A stretch of DNA of 44,031 nucleotides from positions 1 to 44,031 of the forward strand of contig JASUTE010000012.1 in the NCBI GenBank assembly GCA_030445745.1. The letters run 5' to 3'. Position numbers and translations under genes: made by a program. Positions 7,584-17,800 of this stretch are shown piece after piece. Position 1 is the first letter of the stretch; each line of letters starts with the position of its first letter. The notes under the pieces were generated by a model, which ran no database searches, was not told the DNA's origin, and saw only the letters and a list, made by a program, of their open reading frames with translations. This DNA comes from Candidatus Cloacimonadota bacterium (GTDB lineage: Bacteria; Cloacimonadota; Cloacimonadia; Cloacimonadales; TCS61).

Positions 7584-8352
7584 AGCAAAGTGAAATATAA
7601 TGAGTTAAACTTAAATAACGGTGTGAACGTATCCCATAACTAATTTCCCATTTTTGATATTCCACCACAAACCCAGCTCCCAATCTTTCTGGTTGATGTT
7701 GGTAGGAACAAATCAGTTTTAAGGTTTCTAATACCCTATATGCTGCTCCCATTCGATAACAGAAATCAAAATCATCTTCTTTTTCTAATCCAATACTTAA
7801 TTTACTTTCCTCTGTAGGACTCCAGCTACTTTCCCACGTAATAACAACCGGTAATTTTGATTTTTTGTAGTTGTTGCCTGTTATATTTTTGAAAGAAAAA
7901 TAAGAGGTGAAAGAGTTAATTTCCCATCCCAAGCCAATATCTACAGCATAAGCAGTAGCCTCATCATAGTTGGTTATTTTGGTTTGCAGAAATCTTAAAT
8001 TTACGCCGGCAGCCACATTTTTGTGGGTATAATTATATCCTAAGCTTGCTCTATTTTCCTGGTAGGTTTCCGAACCCAAACTAGCCAGCGACAAGGAAAA
8101 ATTTTCCTTATAAATACGGGAATTTAAATCGAAGCAATAATAGGGAATGGAACTTATATTAAAAAAGTAAGTAACTCCGGTTTGTACACCAGTGCTAAAT
8201 AGCGCTGGATTTTGTTGAAAGCCAGCTGGTTCTGGATGAAGAAGAATTAAATTGTTGGCAGCATTTTGCACAGCAGAGCGAGTTAGATTCAAACCCACAG
8301 CATTTAAAATACCTAAATATAAACACAATAAACCTGTAATAATCTTTTTAAT
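7573..8352 (-). CDS. PorV/PorQ-like outer-membrane barrel protein, ATT start
   Basis: The protein resembles the PorV/PorQ (UPF0164) barrels: a signal peptide, the NPA-type region QNPALFSTGVQ, then beta-strands ending in CYAF. No ATG, GTG or TTG supplies a complete signal peptide; the first TTG (8328) would cut it. Extending in frame gives ATT-AAA-AAG-ATT-ATT, that is (M)KKIITGLLCLYLGILNAVG, a normal signal peptide. A consensus AGGGAGG lies exactly five bases before that ATT. I therefore place the start at 8352 (259 residues). It precedes the HhH-barrel gene in one unit. The start region lies inside an inverted repeat. Confidence 0.72.
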   Translation of the reverse strand: MKKIITGLLCLYLGILNAVGLNLTRSAVQNAANNLILLHPEPAGFQQNPALFSTGVQTGVTYFFNISSIPYYCFDLNSRIYKENFSLSLASLGSETYQENRASLGYNYTHKNVAAGVNLRFLQTKITNYDEATAYAVDIGLGWEINSFTSYFSFKNITGNNYKKSKLPVVITWESSWSPTEESKLSIGLEKEDDFDFCYRMGAAYRVLETLKLICSYQHQPERLGAGFVVEYQKWEISYGIRSHRYLSLTHYISLCYAF

Positions 8353-8399
8353 CTCTGCCTCCCTCTGAAATCTATATTGAAAGATTATTACAGGTTTAT
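8328..8399. repeat. 20-bp perfect inverted repeat around a start codon
   Basis: The arms 8328-8347 and 8380-8399 are exact reverse complements (each contains ACCTGTAATAATCTTT or its complement) and are separated by 32 bases. The left arm encodes the start of the PorV-like signal peptide. The spacer holds that gene's ribosome binding site and ATT codon. The right arm ends five bases after the stop of the ABC ATPase gene. As RNA it would form a long hairpin with the ribosome binding site in the loop. It lacks a T-run, so it is not a classical terminator. Confidence 0.9.
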
Positions 8400-8403
8400 A
8401 AAA

Positions 8404-9510
8404 TTATCTTATAGCTAACTCCGTTTCAGTATCAAAGTAGTGAGTTCTACTCATATCAAAGGTAACGTCTAATTTTTCATCTATTTGGGGAAGTCTTTTA
8501 GGGTCGAACCTAGCTGTTACCGAATTCACATCGCCGATTTTAACAAATACGATAAATTCGTTACCCAGAGGTTCTACTACCTCACATATGGCGTGCAATT
8601 TTTGTGGCTCGCTTGCCATGGAGTCATATTGAGAATCGTAAATATCTTCTGGTCGAATTCCCATTATTACAGGTTTATCCACATATTCTTGTAAGGCCTT
8701 TTCCGATTTTTGGGCTACAGCAACATCAAACCCTTCACCAGCAAAATGCAGTTTATCATCTTTTTTAATTATTTTTCCCTGGAATTGATTAATAGCGGGG
8801 CTTCCTAAAAATCCGGCAACAAAAAGGTTATTGGGATTATCATAAATTTTCAAAGGAGAATCGATTTGTTGAATTATACCGTCTTTCATTACCACTATTT
8901 TGTTTGCCATTGTCATAGCCTCTGTTTGGTCGTGAGTAACGTAAATAATTGTGGTATCTAATTGTTTATGCAGTTTAATAATTTCTGCCCGCATTTGCAC
9001 ACGCAGTTTAGCATCCAAGTTAGAAAGAGGTTCATCGAAAAGGAACACTTTGGGTTGACGCACAATAGCTCTGCCTAAAGCAACACGTTGCCTTTGTCCA
9101 CCAGAGAGTTGTTTTGGTTTGCGGTCCAATAATTCTCCTATCCCCAATAACGCGGCTGCTTCTTTAACCCTTTTGTCGATTTCTTCTTTTTTATATTTCC
9201 GCAGTTTCAAGGCAAATGCCATATTTTCGTATACTGACATATGAGGATAAAGAGCATAATTTTGGAAAACCATTGCGATATCACGGTCTTTGGGCGAAAC
9301 ATTATTAACTATTTTATCACCAATCTTTATTTCACCTTTAGTTATTTCTTCCAAACCAGCTATCATCCGCAATGTGGTAGATTTTCCACAACCGGAGGGG
9401 CCTACCAGAATAACAAATTCTTTGTCTTTTGCTACAAAACTCGCATTGGAAACAGCTTTCACTTTATTGTCATAAACTTTATCTACGTTTTTTACTTCTA
9501 CTGTAGCCAT
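8404..9510 (-). CDS. Carbohydrate-type ABC transporter ATPase (MsmX/UgpC/MalK family)
   Basis: The 368-aa protein has Walker A GPSGCGKST (37-45), Q-loop FQNYALYP, signature LSGGQRQRVALGRA, Walker B VFLFDEP, and the switch THDQTEAM. The C-terminal extension (about 240-368) matches the OB-type regulatory domain of sugar importers, including GIRPEDI. Such ATPases drive uptake of sugars or glycerol-phosphate compounds. No permease or binding-protein gene is nearby, so it may serve several distant importers, as MsmX does in Bacillus. It has its own candidate promoter at 9561. Confidence 0.94.
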   Translation of the reverse strand: MATVEVKNVDKVYDNKVKAVSNASFVAKDKEFVILVGPSGCGKSTTLRMIAGLEEITKGEIKIGDKIVNNVSPKDRDIAMVFQNYALYPHMSVYENMAFALKLRKYKKEEIDKRVKEAAALLGIGELLDRKPKQLSGGQRQRVALGRAIVRQPKVFLFDEPLSNLDAKLRVQMRAEIIKLHKQLDTTIIYVTHDQTEAMTMANKIVVMKDGIIQQIDSPLKIYDNPNNLFVAGFLGSPAINQFQGKIIKKDDKLHFAGEGFDVAVAQKSEKALQEYVDKPVIMGIRPEDIYDSQYDSMASEPQKLHAICEVVEPLGNEFIVFVKIGDVNSVTARFDPKRLPQIDEKLDVTFDMSRTHYFDTETELAIR

Positions 9511-9560
9511 TACTTACCCTTCTATTTTTTTGAATCTGAAAATCTATTTTTTTGTAACTT

Positions 9561-9566
9561 TGTCAA
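9561..9566 (-). promoter_or_regulatory. Candidate -35 box (TTGACA) for the ABC ATPase
   Basis: Minus-strand TTGACA lies about 50 bases before the ATG at 9510 and just after the stop of the upstream BatA-like gene. TAGATT follows about 14-15 bases later as a weak -10. It suggests the ATPase is transcribed separately from the lipid operon. Confidence 0.4.
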
Positions 9567-9571
9567 TTAAA

Positions 9572-11446
9572 TTATCTTTTTTCTCGTTTCTTAACTAAAA
9601 ACATTTCCCAAATAAATAACAATAATACTAATATAAGAACTAATTTCCAAATTTCGTAGCCATAACGAGATGTAAAGATATATTGCTGCCAATTGTTTTT
9701 TGCAACTTTTACAGTTTCAGGAAATTTTATCAGCTTAAAATCACTCTCGGAATATTTCAAATTTACAGCATATTTTTGCGTACCAGAAGTATAGATTCCT
9801 GGTTCTTGGGGAAAATAACGGTTTGTTTTTATTTGTAGTTTATCGCCTTCTGGCAGAACAACTTCCTCTTCATGTACAACAAAACCCGAACCAAGCTGCA
9901 ACTGATTGTTATTCAAATTCTGAGTTTGTGTAAACTGTAAGGCATTGTTCATTAAAATTGGAAAAGCTGAATTTACCAAAAACTGGGAATTTTTCTTAGT
10001 AAATTCAAATAATAGCAATATATTCCCATTTTGCTCTACAGCTAAAGGCCATTGATTTCCAGCTAAAAGCACTCTAGCTCCAGTTTCTGCTGTCCAATAA
10101 TTTCTGATAGGTGCTAAATTTTTATTCTCCAGTATCTGTACAGTTGGATGATAACGATCTACCCTGGTAATTACCGTTTCCTCTTCGATAAAATCTAGCA
10201 GCTTAGTATTAAATTGTTCTTGGATTAATTCCCTACAATTATTTGCTAAATTTGCGTGAGTTAGAAAAATATAATGCTTGTCCGAGTCATTATAATTTCG
10301 CAAGAAAGATTTAGCTTGCGGACTGCAGTTCACAAGATATACAAGCAGATTATCATATTGATTGCTCTCTGGTTCCAATTCTTCTTCATTTGCTACAGTT
10401 AAATTATTTGTATAAACATCCAATAAAGCTTGCAATGCGGTAGGAACCGGCTGATCGGTAAGTAGTAAGGTGCGGGGATTGGGTGTGAACTGAAAAGTAA
10501 AATAACTGCGATTATCAAAGGTCAAGCGTTCTTCGCGAACATTTACAAAACCACTATAATTGCCAGGAGCAGTAAGTTGTAAATCAAATTCAATTTGTTT
10601 AGCTTGTTTAGGGTTTAAGTCGGTAACTTTTTCGGAAACTGTGGCTCCATTCAAAAATAAGCTGTAAACTATGTCTTTTTGGACAAAATCGGAATGATTT
10701 ACCAGTTCAGCTATAATTTTATATTGCTTATCTACGATATCCTGTTGAAAAGCCGCCTTTTGACAGCTTATATTAACTGGATTTTCTACCTGAGAAACTG
10801 GAATATACAAGACTTGTTCATCTAGTTTAGGAAAATTCTTATGCTGAAGGTCGGAAATGACATAGATTTCGCGGTTAGAATAGTTACTTTTTTTAAGAAA
10901 ATTGGCCGCTTCTTCCAAAATTGTGGCAAAACTGGCAGCATTTGCTGTTAAATTGATCTTCTGTATCTTTTTAGCTGGCAACTGACCATAATGCAAATAA
11001 CTATTCAGCTGATTCCAGTTTGGGTTCAGAGTAAGCAAAACAACAGCATCGGTATTGGAAATTTTTGAATTAATTTGTTGAGCAATTTGTTTAGCTTTTT
11101 CAAATTCTGTTTGGGTATCTACTAGGTAATCCATACTGTAGGAATTATCTAAAACAATTGCAACAGCAGTTTTGGGATGTGAAGTTGAACTGTGTGCCCA
11201 GGTTAATTTAATAGCAGGCCGAGAAATTGCTAAAATCGTTAATAGAATTATCAGAGTTCTAATAATAAGCAATAAAATATCTTGCAGATTTATCTTCCTT
11301 TTTTCCGATTTTTGAGTTTGCAGAATATGCTTTATTGAGCTGAAAACTACTTTCTGTGGCTTTTTTTTGGCAAAAAGATAAATAAGCAGTGGTATGATAG
11401 CTGTAGCTGCAAGGGCAAGAATACCTGAATTCAAAAAAGAGAACAT
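9572..11446 (-). CDS. BatA-like membrane protein with VWA domain
   Basis: This 624-residue protein begins with the BatA double-helix region (membrane segments about 6-26 and 57-75, with the conserved KKKPQKVVFSSI between them). It continues with a von Willebrand A-like domain whose MIDAS motif DNSYS starts at Asp100, and ends with a membrane helix (about 595-615) and a basic tail. The middle is an Ig-like and peptidase-like extracytoplasmic region. BatA-type proteins are linked to envelope stress, but the actual role is unknown. Its start overlaps the upstream PAP2 gene by one base (TAATG), so it ends the yggS-led operon. Confidence 0.8.
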   Translation of the reverse strand: MFSFLNSGILALAATAIIPLLIYLFAKKKPQKVVFSSIKHILQTQKSEKRKINLQDILLLIIRTLIILLTILAISRPAIKLTWAHSSTSHPKTAVAIVLDNSYSMDYLVDTQTEFEKAKQIAQQINSKISNTDAVVLLTLNPNWNQLNSYLHYGQLPAKKIQKINLTANAASFATILEEAANFLKKSNYSNREIYVISDLQHKNFPKLDEQVLYIPVSQVENPVNISCQKAAFQQDIVDKQYKIIAELVNHSDFVQKDIVYSLFLNGATVSEKVTDLNPKQAKQIEFDLQLTAPGNYSGFVNVREERLTFDNRSYFTFQFTPNPRTLLLTDQPVPTALQALLDVYTNNLTVANEEELEPESNQYDNLLVYLVNCSPQAKSFLRNYNDSDKHYIFLTHANLANNCRELIQEQFNTKLLDFIEEETVITRVDRYHPTVQILENKNLAPIRNYWTAETGARVLLAGNQWPLAVEQNGNILLLFEFTKKNSQFLVNSAFPILMNNALQFTQTQNLNNNQLQLGSGFVVHEEEVVLPEGDKLQIKTNRYFPQEPGIYTSGTQKYAVNLKYSESDFKLIKFPETVKVAKNNWQQYIFTSRYGYEIWKLVLILVLLLFIWEMFLVKKREKR

Positions 11447-12309
11447 TATAATTTTTTAATTAACTTATCATAAGTTTTTATGGCTACGAAATAGAAAACT
11501 ATCCCATAAATTAGACCAAAAATCGTATCGATAAAATAGTGATAGTGACAATAAACTGTGGCGATAGAGAGTAAGATTGTGATAGGCAAAATAATCCAAC
11601 CCATTTTTTTATTAAAAAGATAGGCCATACGATTTGCTACAACTGCAACTGCTACATGTGAACTAGGAAAAGCACCACCTTGATGAGATGTGCCTTGATA
11701 GATAAGTGCCATTATTCTGGTAAAAACACCATATCGCATTTGAGTGGTAAGTTTTTCTGCTCCTTCCATAATTTCCCACCAGCGTCCGCCAATAACTGGC
11801 AAAAACATATAAGTAATATAGCAAGCATAAAACACAAAAGAAATTGTATAGGCAAATTTGTGAAAAAGTTGTTTGTCTTTCAGATAAATAAAAACAAATA
11901 TAATCGGAATGAGGTAGTAGGTAAAATAAGCAAAATGAAAGAGCTCTTGAAAAAAGAAATTATCTAAAGCTATGCCCCACACCATAGCTGGTTGATATCC
12001 AAAAATTGCCTGATCTATTCCTTGAAAAAAATTATCTAAAAAATGTGGAAAAATAACCTGGTTCAGGTTGGAAGTAGTCTCGAAAAAATAAACATAAAAC
12101 CCCAGAGGATACCAATCACGAAGGATTTGTAGAATTTTTGGTGAACTTTCGTTTATATAGGTAATAAAAAAAATTATAATGCCTATCCCAGCATAGATGG
12201 GAAAATGTATATGTGGATTGATTACTTTCCCCCAACCCAATAAGATAAATAACAGATTAAACAGGATATAAGATATAGTTATAACATCTATGGGTCTATA
12301 TTTTCTCAT
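11446..12309 (-). CDS. Aur1/PAP2-type membrane phospholipid enzyme
   Basis: The 287-residue protein has about six to seven membrane helices and the PAP2-superfamily motifs FPSSH (215-218, His218) and HYFID (His257, Asp261). The spacing and context YCHYHYFID resemble fungal inositol-phosphorylceramide synthase (Aur1) and bacterial PAP2_3 proteins more than simple phosphatidate phosphatases. The usual C1 motif KxxxxxxRP is not evident. It likely cleaves or transfers a phospho-head group at the membrane; the substrate is not known. It lies 12 bases after the GNAT gene and is fused by TAATG to the BatA-like gene. Confidence 0.78.
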   Translation of the reverse strand: MRKYRPIDVITISYILFNLLFILLGWGKVINPHIHFPIYAGIGIIIFFITYINESSPKILQILRDWYPLGFYVYFFETTSNLNQVIFPHFLDNFFQGIDQAIFGYQPAMVWGIALDNFFFQELFHFAYFTYYLIPIIFVFIYLKDKQLFHKFAYTISFVFYACYITYMFLPVIGGRWWEIMEGAEKLTTQMRYGVFTRIMALIYQGTSHQGGAFPSSHVAVAVVANRMAYLFNKKMGWIILPITILLSIATVYCHYHYFIDTIFGLIYGIVFYFVAIKTYDKLIKKL

Positions 12310-12321
12310 TAATTTTCCTAA

Positions 12322-13440
12322 TTATATTTTTTTATCGAAAATTCTATAAGTTTTATATTTTTTTCCACCAAGAGATCTTCCTATACGATTCATCATATCA
12401 TTTGTTTCCAATATCCAAGACAACTCTGAATCTACAAACCTCTTCATTTCATAAGCTTTTTTGTATGAATTATAATAAAATACAATATCTATCCCGCGAT
12501 TTTGGAATTCTTTCACCACTCCCATGGTAATCACACGCAAGCCTGGAATTTTATTTTTATAATAAAGAGCTTTAAGCCAACCAAAAGGTAGAATTTTACC
12601 TTTCATTTTTTGTAGAACATAGTTATAATCTGGTATGGTAAGACAAAATCCAGCTGGTTCATTTTCGACTTCCGCAATAAAAACCATTTCTGGTAAAACT
12701 ATTGGCAGCAAAGTATCTACAAGATGGTCAAATTCGGCCTTCGTCAAGGGTACAAAACCCCAGTTACGTTCCCAAGCTTTGGAATAGATACGAAAAACTG
12801 TTTCAATATCTTTTCGTCTGTTCTTTTTATCTTTGGAAAGGGTTCTTATTGTGAAATTATTACGTTTCATAACACGCTGGGCCAGACGTTTTATCCTTTC
12901 TGGTGGTGGCGTAACAGGACTGTTGTAGGCAAACAAATCCATACTTTTGGCTAAGCCAGCTTTTACCAATAAATCCTGATAGTATTTTTTATTATATGGC
13001 ATCATAATATAGGGTGGAGTATCAAAACCTTCAATCAATAATCCACATTCATCATTTGTGGAAAGATTCATCGGGCCGCGTAACACATTTTTCCCCCGTT
13101 TTTTCAACCATTGGGAAGCTGTATCAACTAAGGCTTTAGCTGTTTTTTCATCATTTTCCCCTTCAAAAAAACCAAAAAATCCTACCTTATCTTCATGAAA
13201 TTTATTGTGTTGAGTATTGGTATGCGCGGTTATTCTTCCTACAACCTTATTATTCCTAAGTGCCAAAAATGGTTGCACTTCCGAATGCTGATAGTAGGGA
13301 TTTTTTTGGGAATTAAACATATGCTTTTGGTCAATGATAAGCGGGGCTACCCAATTAGGATCGTCTTTGTAAAGTTGGAAAGGAAGCTTAATGAATTTTT
13401 TTAAATCTTTCTTAGTTTTTACTGGTACTATTTTCATCAT
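12322..13440 (-). CDS. GNAT-like N-acyltransferase (YghO-type)
   Basis: The 372-aa soluble protein is built of two GNAT-like halves: residues 1-155 contain QPFLALRNNKVVGRITAH and a WLKKRG helix, and residues 230-372 contain FIAEVENEPAGFCL and TMGVVKEFQNRGID. Proteins of this length and layout are annotated as N-acetyltransferases; the bacterial ceramide synthase is, from memory, a GNAT-like protein too, but I cannot show kinship. It is translationally coupled to the PlsY-like gene. The ATG at 13440 overlaps that stop (ATGA); the next ATG has slightly better ribosome-site spacing. A lipid acyl transfer is plausible from context. Confidence 0.75.
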   Translation of the reverse strand: MMKIVPVKTKKDLKKFIKLPFQLYKDDPNWVAPLIIDQKHMFNSQKNPYYQHSEVQPFLALRNNKVVGRITAHTNTQHNKFHEDKVGFFGFFEGENDEKTAKALVDTASQWLKKRGKNVLRGPMNLSTNDECGLLIEGFDTPPYIMMPYNKKYYQDLLVKAGLAKSMDLFAYNSPVTPPPERIKRLAQRVMKRNNFTIRTLSKDKKNRRKDIETVFRIYSKAWERNWGFVPLTKAEFDHLVDTLLPIVLPEMVFIAEVENEPAGFCLTIPDYNYVLQKMKGKILPFGWLKALYYKNKIPGLRVITMGVVKEFQNRGIDIVFYYNSYKKAYEMKRFVDSELSWILETNDMMNRIGRSLGGKKYKTYRIFDKKI

Positions 13441-14033
13441 ATCTCTCCCAATCTTTTCGATACGAAAAAGTTAATTATTCCCATCAAAATAGCAGCTATA
13501 AATAGTTTTCCTAAAAATTCTCTGGTACCTTGAAAAAAGAAACTCAGGAAGGGTGGTAGCAGTACTATCATATATTGAGCGAATCGAATTTGGTCGAAGG
13601 CCAAAATAACAATAAGGGCAATCACAGCCGCTATAAAGAGCGGATAGGGAGCAAAAAATGCAATGAACCCCATATAGGTGAAAATTCCGCGTCCGCCTTT
13701 AAAATGATGTGTAACAGGCAAACAGTGCCCTATAATCATCACAAAACCTAATACAAGAAGATGGTTTTGTGTGGCAATTGAACTGTAATAATTTCCTAAG
13801 ATAAGATCCAATAAAAAAAGATAGATATAAATCTTGCTAAAATCCACAATGCCAGCAAAAATTCCCAAAGCTTTACTTATATTTTGGTAGATATTTTGGG
13901 TATCGGGATGACCACTACCAATTTTATAAATATTCAAACTTCGGAAAGATTTAGCAATGAGGCGTGAAGTGGATAAACAGCCTAAAAGATAGGAAACAAT
14001 AAGTAAAGATATAAAAATAAGAACTTCTATCAT
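13437..14033 (-). CDS. PlsY-like glycerol-3-phosphate acyltransferase, divergent
   Basis: PlsY transfers an acyl group from acyl-phosphate to glycerol-3-phosphate, the first step of phospholipid synthesis. The 198-aa protein has the right length, hydrophobicity and motif 2 ([15 protein letters not shown]). Motif 1, usually GSGN-GATN, reads GSGHPDTQN. Motif 3, usually HxxNIxRL near the C-terminus, is missing its histidine; only NFFVSKRL is seen. It may be a paralogue with a different acceptor or be inactive. It overlaps yggS (ATGA, 14030-14033) and the GNAT gene. Confidence 0.78.
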   Translation of the reverse strand: MIEVLIFISLLIVSYLLGCLSTSRLIAKSFRSLNIYKIGSGHPDTQNIYQNISKALGIFAGIVDFSKIYIYLFLLDLILGNYYSSIATQNHLLVLGFVMIIGHCLPVTHHFKGGRGIFTYMGFIAFFAPYPLFIAAVIALIVILAFDQIRFAQYMIVLLPPFLSFFFQGTREFLGKLFIAAILMGIINFFVSKRLGEI

Positions 14034-14737
14034 CTTTTCTCCTTATATTGGCGTGGACCCAAAATAGCAGTACCAATTCTCACTATATTTGCACCTTCTT
14101 CTATGGCTATTTCAAAATCATTGGTCATACCCATAGAAAGCAATTCCATTTTTACTCCAGCTATATTTTGCTGAGCAATTTGCTGTTGTAATTCCCTTAG
14201 TTGACTAAAACATGTCCGGATTTCATCTTTATTATCAGTAAGTTTACCGATAGTCATAAGACCTTTTATATGAACATTAGAAAAATTTGCAACTGCTTTT
14301 ATTAATGGCAAAGTTGAGCTGGGTTCAACGCCAAACTTACTCTCTTCTCCTGAAGTATTAACCTCTATCAAAATATCTTGATGCAATTCATTTTTTTGCA
14401 AATAATTGTGCAATTTGCGAATTGTGGAAAACTTGTCTAAAGAATGAATTAGAGTGGGGCGCAGGGGGATGAGTTTCTTAATCTTATTGGATTGTAAATG
14501 CCCAATAAAATGGAACTCTTTATATTTTCCTTTCAGCTTGGGAAGCTTGGCTTCTGCTTCTTGCACTTTATTCTCACCGATATATTCAATTCCCAACTGA
14601 AGCGCTTTTTCTATAACTTCTACAGGATGAGTTTTGGTGACAGTGACCAGTTTAATATCTTTAGGATTGCGATTTGCCCTTAAGGCTGCTTTTTCAATAC
14701 GCTGCTTCACATTTTCATATTTTTTGGCAATATCCAT
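14030..14737 (-). CDS. yggS: YggS/PLPBP-family pyridoxal phosphate homeostasis protein
   Basis: The 235-residue cytosolic protein binds pyridoxal 5'-phosphate without known catalysis and influences amino-acid and vitamin B6 balance. The PLP lysine is in LVTVTKTH (Lys35). Other family motifs are [34 protein letters not shown] and [17 protein letters not shown] chose ATG 14737, with AGGTG five bases upstream, over a TTG one codon before. It leads the operon into the lipid genes. Confidence 0.95.
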   Translation of the reverse strand: MDIAKKYENVKQRIEKAALRANRNPKDIKLVTVTKTHPVEVIEKALQLGIEYIGENKVQEAEAKLPKLKGKYKEFHFIGHLQSNKIKKLIPLRPTLIHSLDKFSTIRKLHNYLQKNELHQDILIEVNTSGEESKFGVEPSSTLPLIKAVANFSNVHIKGLMTIGKLTDNKDEIRTCFSQLRELQQQIAQQNIAGVKMELLSMGMTNDFEIAIEEGANIVRIGTAILGPRQYKEKR

Positions 14738-14790
14738 CAAATCACCTCTTTCTCTAATTCAAATGAAAAGCAATTTCATCTCCAATTATA

Positions 14791-14796
14791 TGTCAA
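14791..14796 (-). promoter_or_regulatory. Candidate -35 box (TTGACA) for the yggS operon
   Basis: A minus-strand TTGACA lies 53 bases before the yggS ATG and just after the terminator at 14812. A tract of A/T follows; TATAAT also overlaps immediately downstream but at the wrong spacing to be its partner. This is the only promoter-like signal between the two units. Confidence 0.4.
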
Positions 14797-14806
14797 GCTT
14801 TTCGTT

Positions 14807-14845
14807 CGCATAAAAAGCCCTTCCACCAGAAGTAGAAGGGCTTTT
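14807..14845 (-). terminator. Intrinsic terminator after the subtilisin gene
   Basis: An 11-bp perfect stem (14813-14823 with 14835-14845, core AAGCCCTTC/GAAGGGCTT) closes an 11-base loop. On the minus strand it ends in TTTTTA. It lies 40 bases beyond the subtilisin stop and separates that gene from yggS. Confidence 0.85.
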
Positions 14846-14884
14846 CGGTTTTTAAACAATTCGTTACAGTATTAGTATTCACTC

Positions 14885-17800
14885 TTATTTCAGCATCAAC
14901 ATCTTCTTTGACGCTGAATAATCATCGGTAGTAAGCCTATACAGATAAATTCCGCTGGCAACTTGGGCATCATTCTTATCTTTACCCTGCCAGGTAACAG
15001 TATGACCACCTTTTGACATTTCTGAATTTATCAAAGTTTTCACCAATTGTCCCTTCAAGTTGAAAATTTCCAGTTGCACATTTCCGCTTTGTTTTAAACT
15101 GAAATAGATATTTGTTACGGGATTGAACGGGTTGGGATAGTTATCTCCTAAATTGGTAGTTAAATTAGGAGTTACCACAGGATTTGTTCCCACAGCACCA
15201 CCCATATTACCAGTTCTGGCAGCATCATATTTAAAATTAGGCCACCTTACCTCTCCAGTAGGATTTTTATAATCTACCAGTAAATAGGAAGTAAGATTAG
15301 CTACAGCAATATCCAAATCACCGTCATTATCCACATCACCTAAGGCAGGGCTGGTTTTCAAAGCGCTGTCGTAATAAAGTGGGAAACCAGGTGTTTCACT
15401 GCCAGTCATATCGATTGAATGCAAATACCCAGAGTTATCACCTAAGATTATATCTATTGTCCCATTATTATCCATATCAGCCATCACTGGTGTAGACTCG
15501 GTTGCAGCACCGATATCAACTGGGAATCCCTCTAACTCATTACCAGCACTATCTAAAAGATACACCTCACCATTTGTATTGGCAAAGGCAATTTCCAGGC
15601 TTTCGTCGTTATTTACATCAGCACAAACTATCCCAGTTTTTACTTGGCCGCCTACTTGTTTTTCAATTGCAGTGGTGCCATCGTGATTCAAAATAAGTAT
15701 TTTACCCTGCAGTGTTCCTACCAGAACTTCTGGATGAGTATCACCATCTATATCAGCTACTGAAGGTCCATTCCAGCTGCCCATTCCAATACTTACCGGC
15801 CATCCCTCTATGTTGGTTGCATCAGTAACAGAGAGAGCAAAAATTTGTCCGGTCACAGTAGCAGTGATAAGTTCCTTATAACCATCTCCATTCAGATCTG
15901 CTAGGGCAGGTGAAGCTAAAGTAGCACTAGAAAGAGTAGTTGGGAAACCAGGATAATCGCTTCCGTCAGCATTCAGAACTGAAACTATATTTCCGGTTAA
16001 AGTAAAGGTAACTATCTCTTTGGTGCCGTTACCGTCTAGATCGGAAATCATAGGATTCCCTCTTACCTGTCCCCCAATATCGTTTTGGAAAAGAATATTT
16101 CCTTGGTAGTCGATAGCAAGCACTTCATTACCTTCGGTACCAGCCACTATCTCCATTTTGCCATTATCATCTAAATCGGCTGCCGCCAAGGCAGCACTAA
16201 TATTGCTGGAGCCGCTTTCTACAGGAAATCCCGGCAATTCATCAACACCATTAGGAGCAACAGCGTGAATATTGCCTAATTGATCAGCAAATACTACTTC
16301 TTTATCGCCTTCACCATCTACATTAATAATTACCGCAGAAGATGAAGAGGAGCCTCCTAGTACAAAAGGCCAACCATGGTGCAATAGAGAAAGTTCGATG
16401 TCAAACTCTCTGGTAGTTTCATAGGGCCAGTTAGGATCATCTGGATTGGCTGAAATAGTAAGAGTAAATGGAATAACTAAATCTGAAAGTGAAGATTCTG
16501 TAGAGATAATAAACGGATCGCTATCGTTCCAAACTGCCCCATATTGGCCAATATAGCCAAATTCAGCAGTTTCTGAACCGCTTTCTATAGTTACACCTGG
16601 TACATCACAGTTCAGTGTAGCTGTTACATCATCTGCCTCTCGCCAAGCACCGCCTGTGAAATAACCATTTTGCAACATAATTGTTAATTCTAACTCTTCC
16701 CCTGGATTAGGAACACTATCACCATCACCATTCAACTCGGTTAAATTGTAATCTTCCACTGTAAGATTAGGAATAAGGTCGTACATAAGGGCTTGGAAAG
16801 AATTTACTCGTCCCGAGCCTAGCATACCTTCGAATCCTGGATTAATATCATCTATATAATCGCAAGTATCCATCAACCTCTGTCGCATTTCAGCTCCACT
16901 AAGTTCTGGATGTAAAGATTTTGCTAAAGCAGCTACACCGGCAACAATAGGACTCGCCATTGAGGTACCCTGATAACTAGCATAGCTATTGCCTGCAATA
17001 ATTGTAGATTTTATATCGACACCAGGAGCAGCTACATCGATTGGTGGGCCATAATTAGAAAAGTTAGCTCTGATATCACCCGGGCCTGTTGCAGCTACAG
17101 AAACAGCATTAGTAGCATCTGAAGGATATTGCGGGGTAAAAGCGTTATTAGTATTATCATTCCCTGCTGCTGCAATTATTAAACTATTGTGATCTATAGC
17201 ATAATCAGCAGCTAATTCATAGGAATTACCGCTACCACCACCACCGAAACTACAGTTAATAAAATCAGCTCCAGAATCTACACAATAATAAATACCGCTT
17301 AAACCTGCAGAAATATAAGAAGAATTGGAACTAGTGGGAGCATGGCGAGAAGAGATAAGCTTAACATTCATAGAAGCACCTGCTACACCCAAAGTGTTAT
17401 CGCCTACTGCGCCAACGCAACCTGCAACGTGGGTTCCATGATCATTAGCTACATAAAATTGATAAGACTGATTGGTATTGCTGTAAAAATCCCAGCCAAT
17501 TACATCATCTACTTTGCCATTACCATCTTCATCAACACCGTTTCCACCAGAAACAGTTCCATTTTCCCAGTTAATTGTCATCCCAGCATCCAATTCAGGC
17601 TGATTTACCCAAATATTGTCACGCAAATCAGGATGATTCCACTTAATACCAGTGTCCACAATTCCCACAATCACATCATTACTGCCAAAAGAATAATCCC
17701 AGGCAAATTCACTCATTATATTTTGGTGATGCCATTGTGAACCGAAAAGGGGATCATTTGGAATATAGGTAAGACGATTTATTTGATCGAATTCTGCATA

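Noticed and set aside
9241-9570. Plus-strand frame of 109 residues across the ABC ATPase start
   Set aside because: It is antisense to the Walker A region and has no start signal or recognisable domain.
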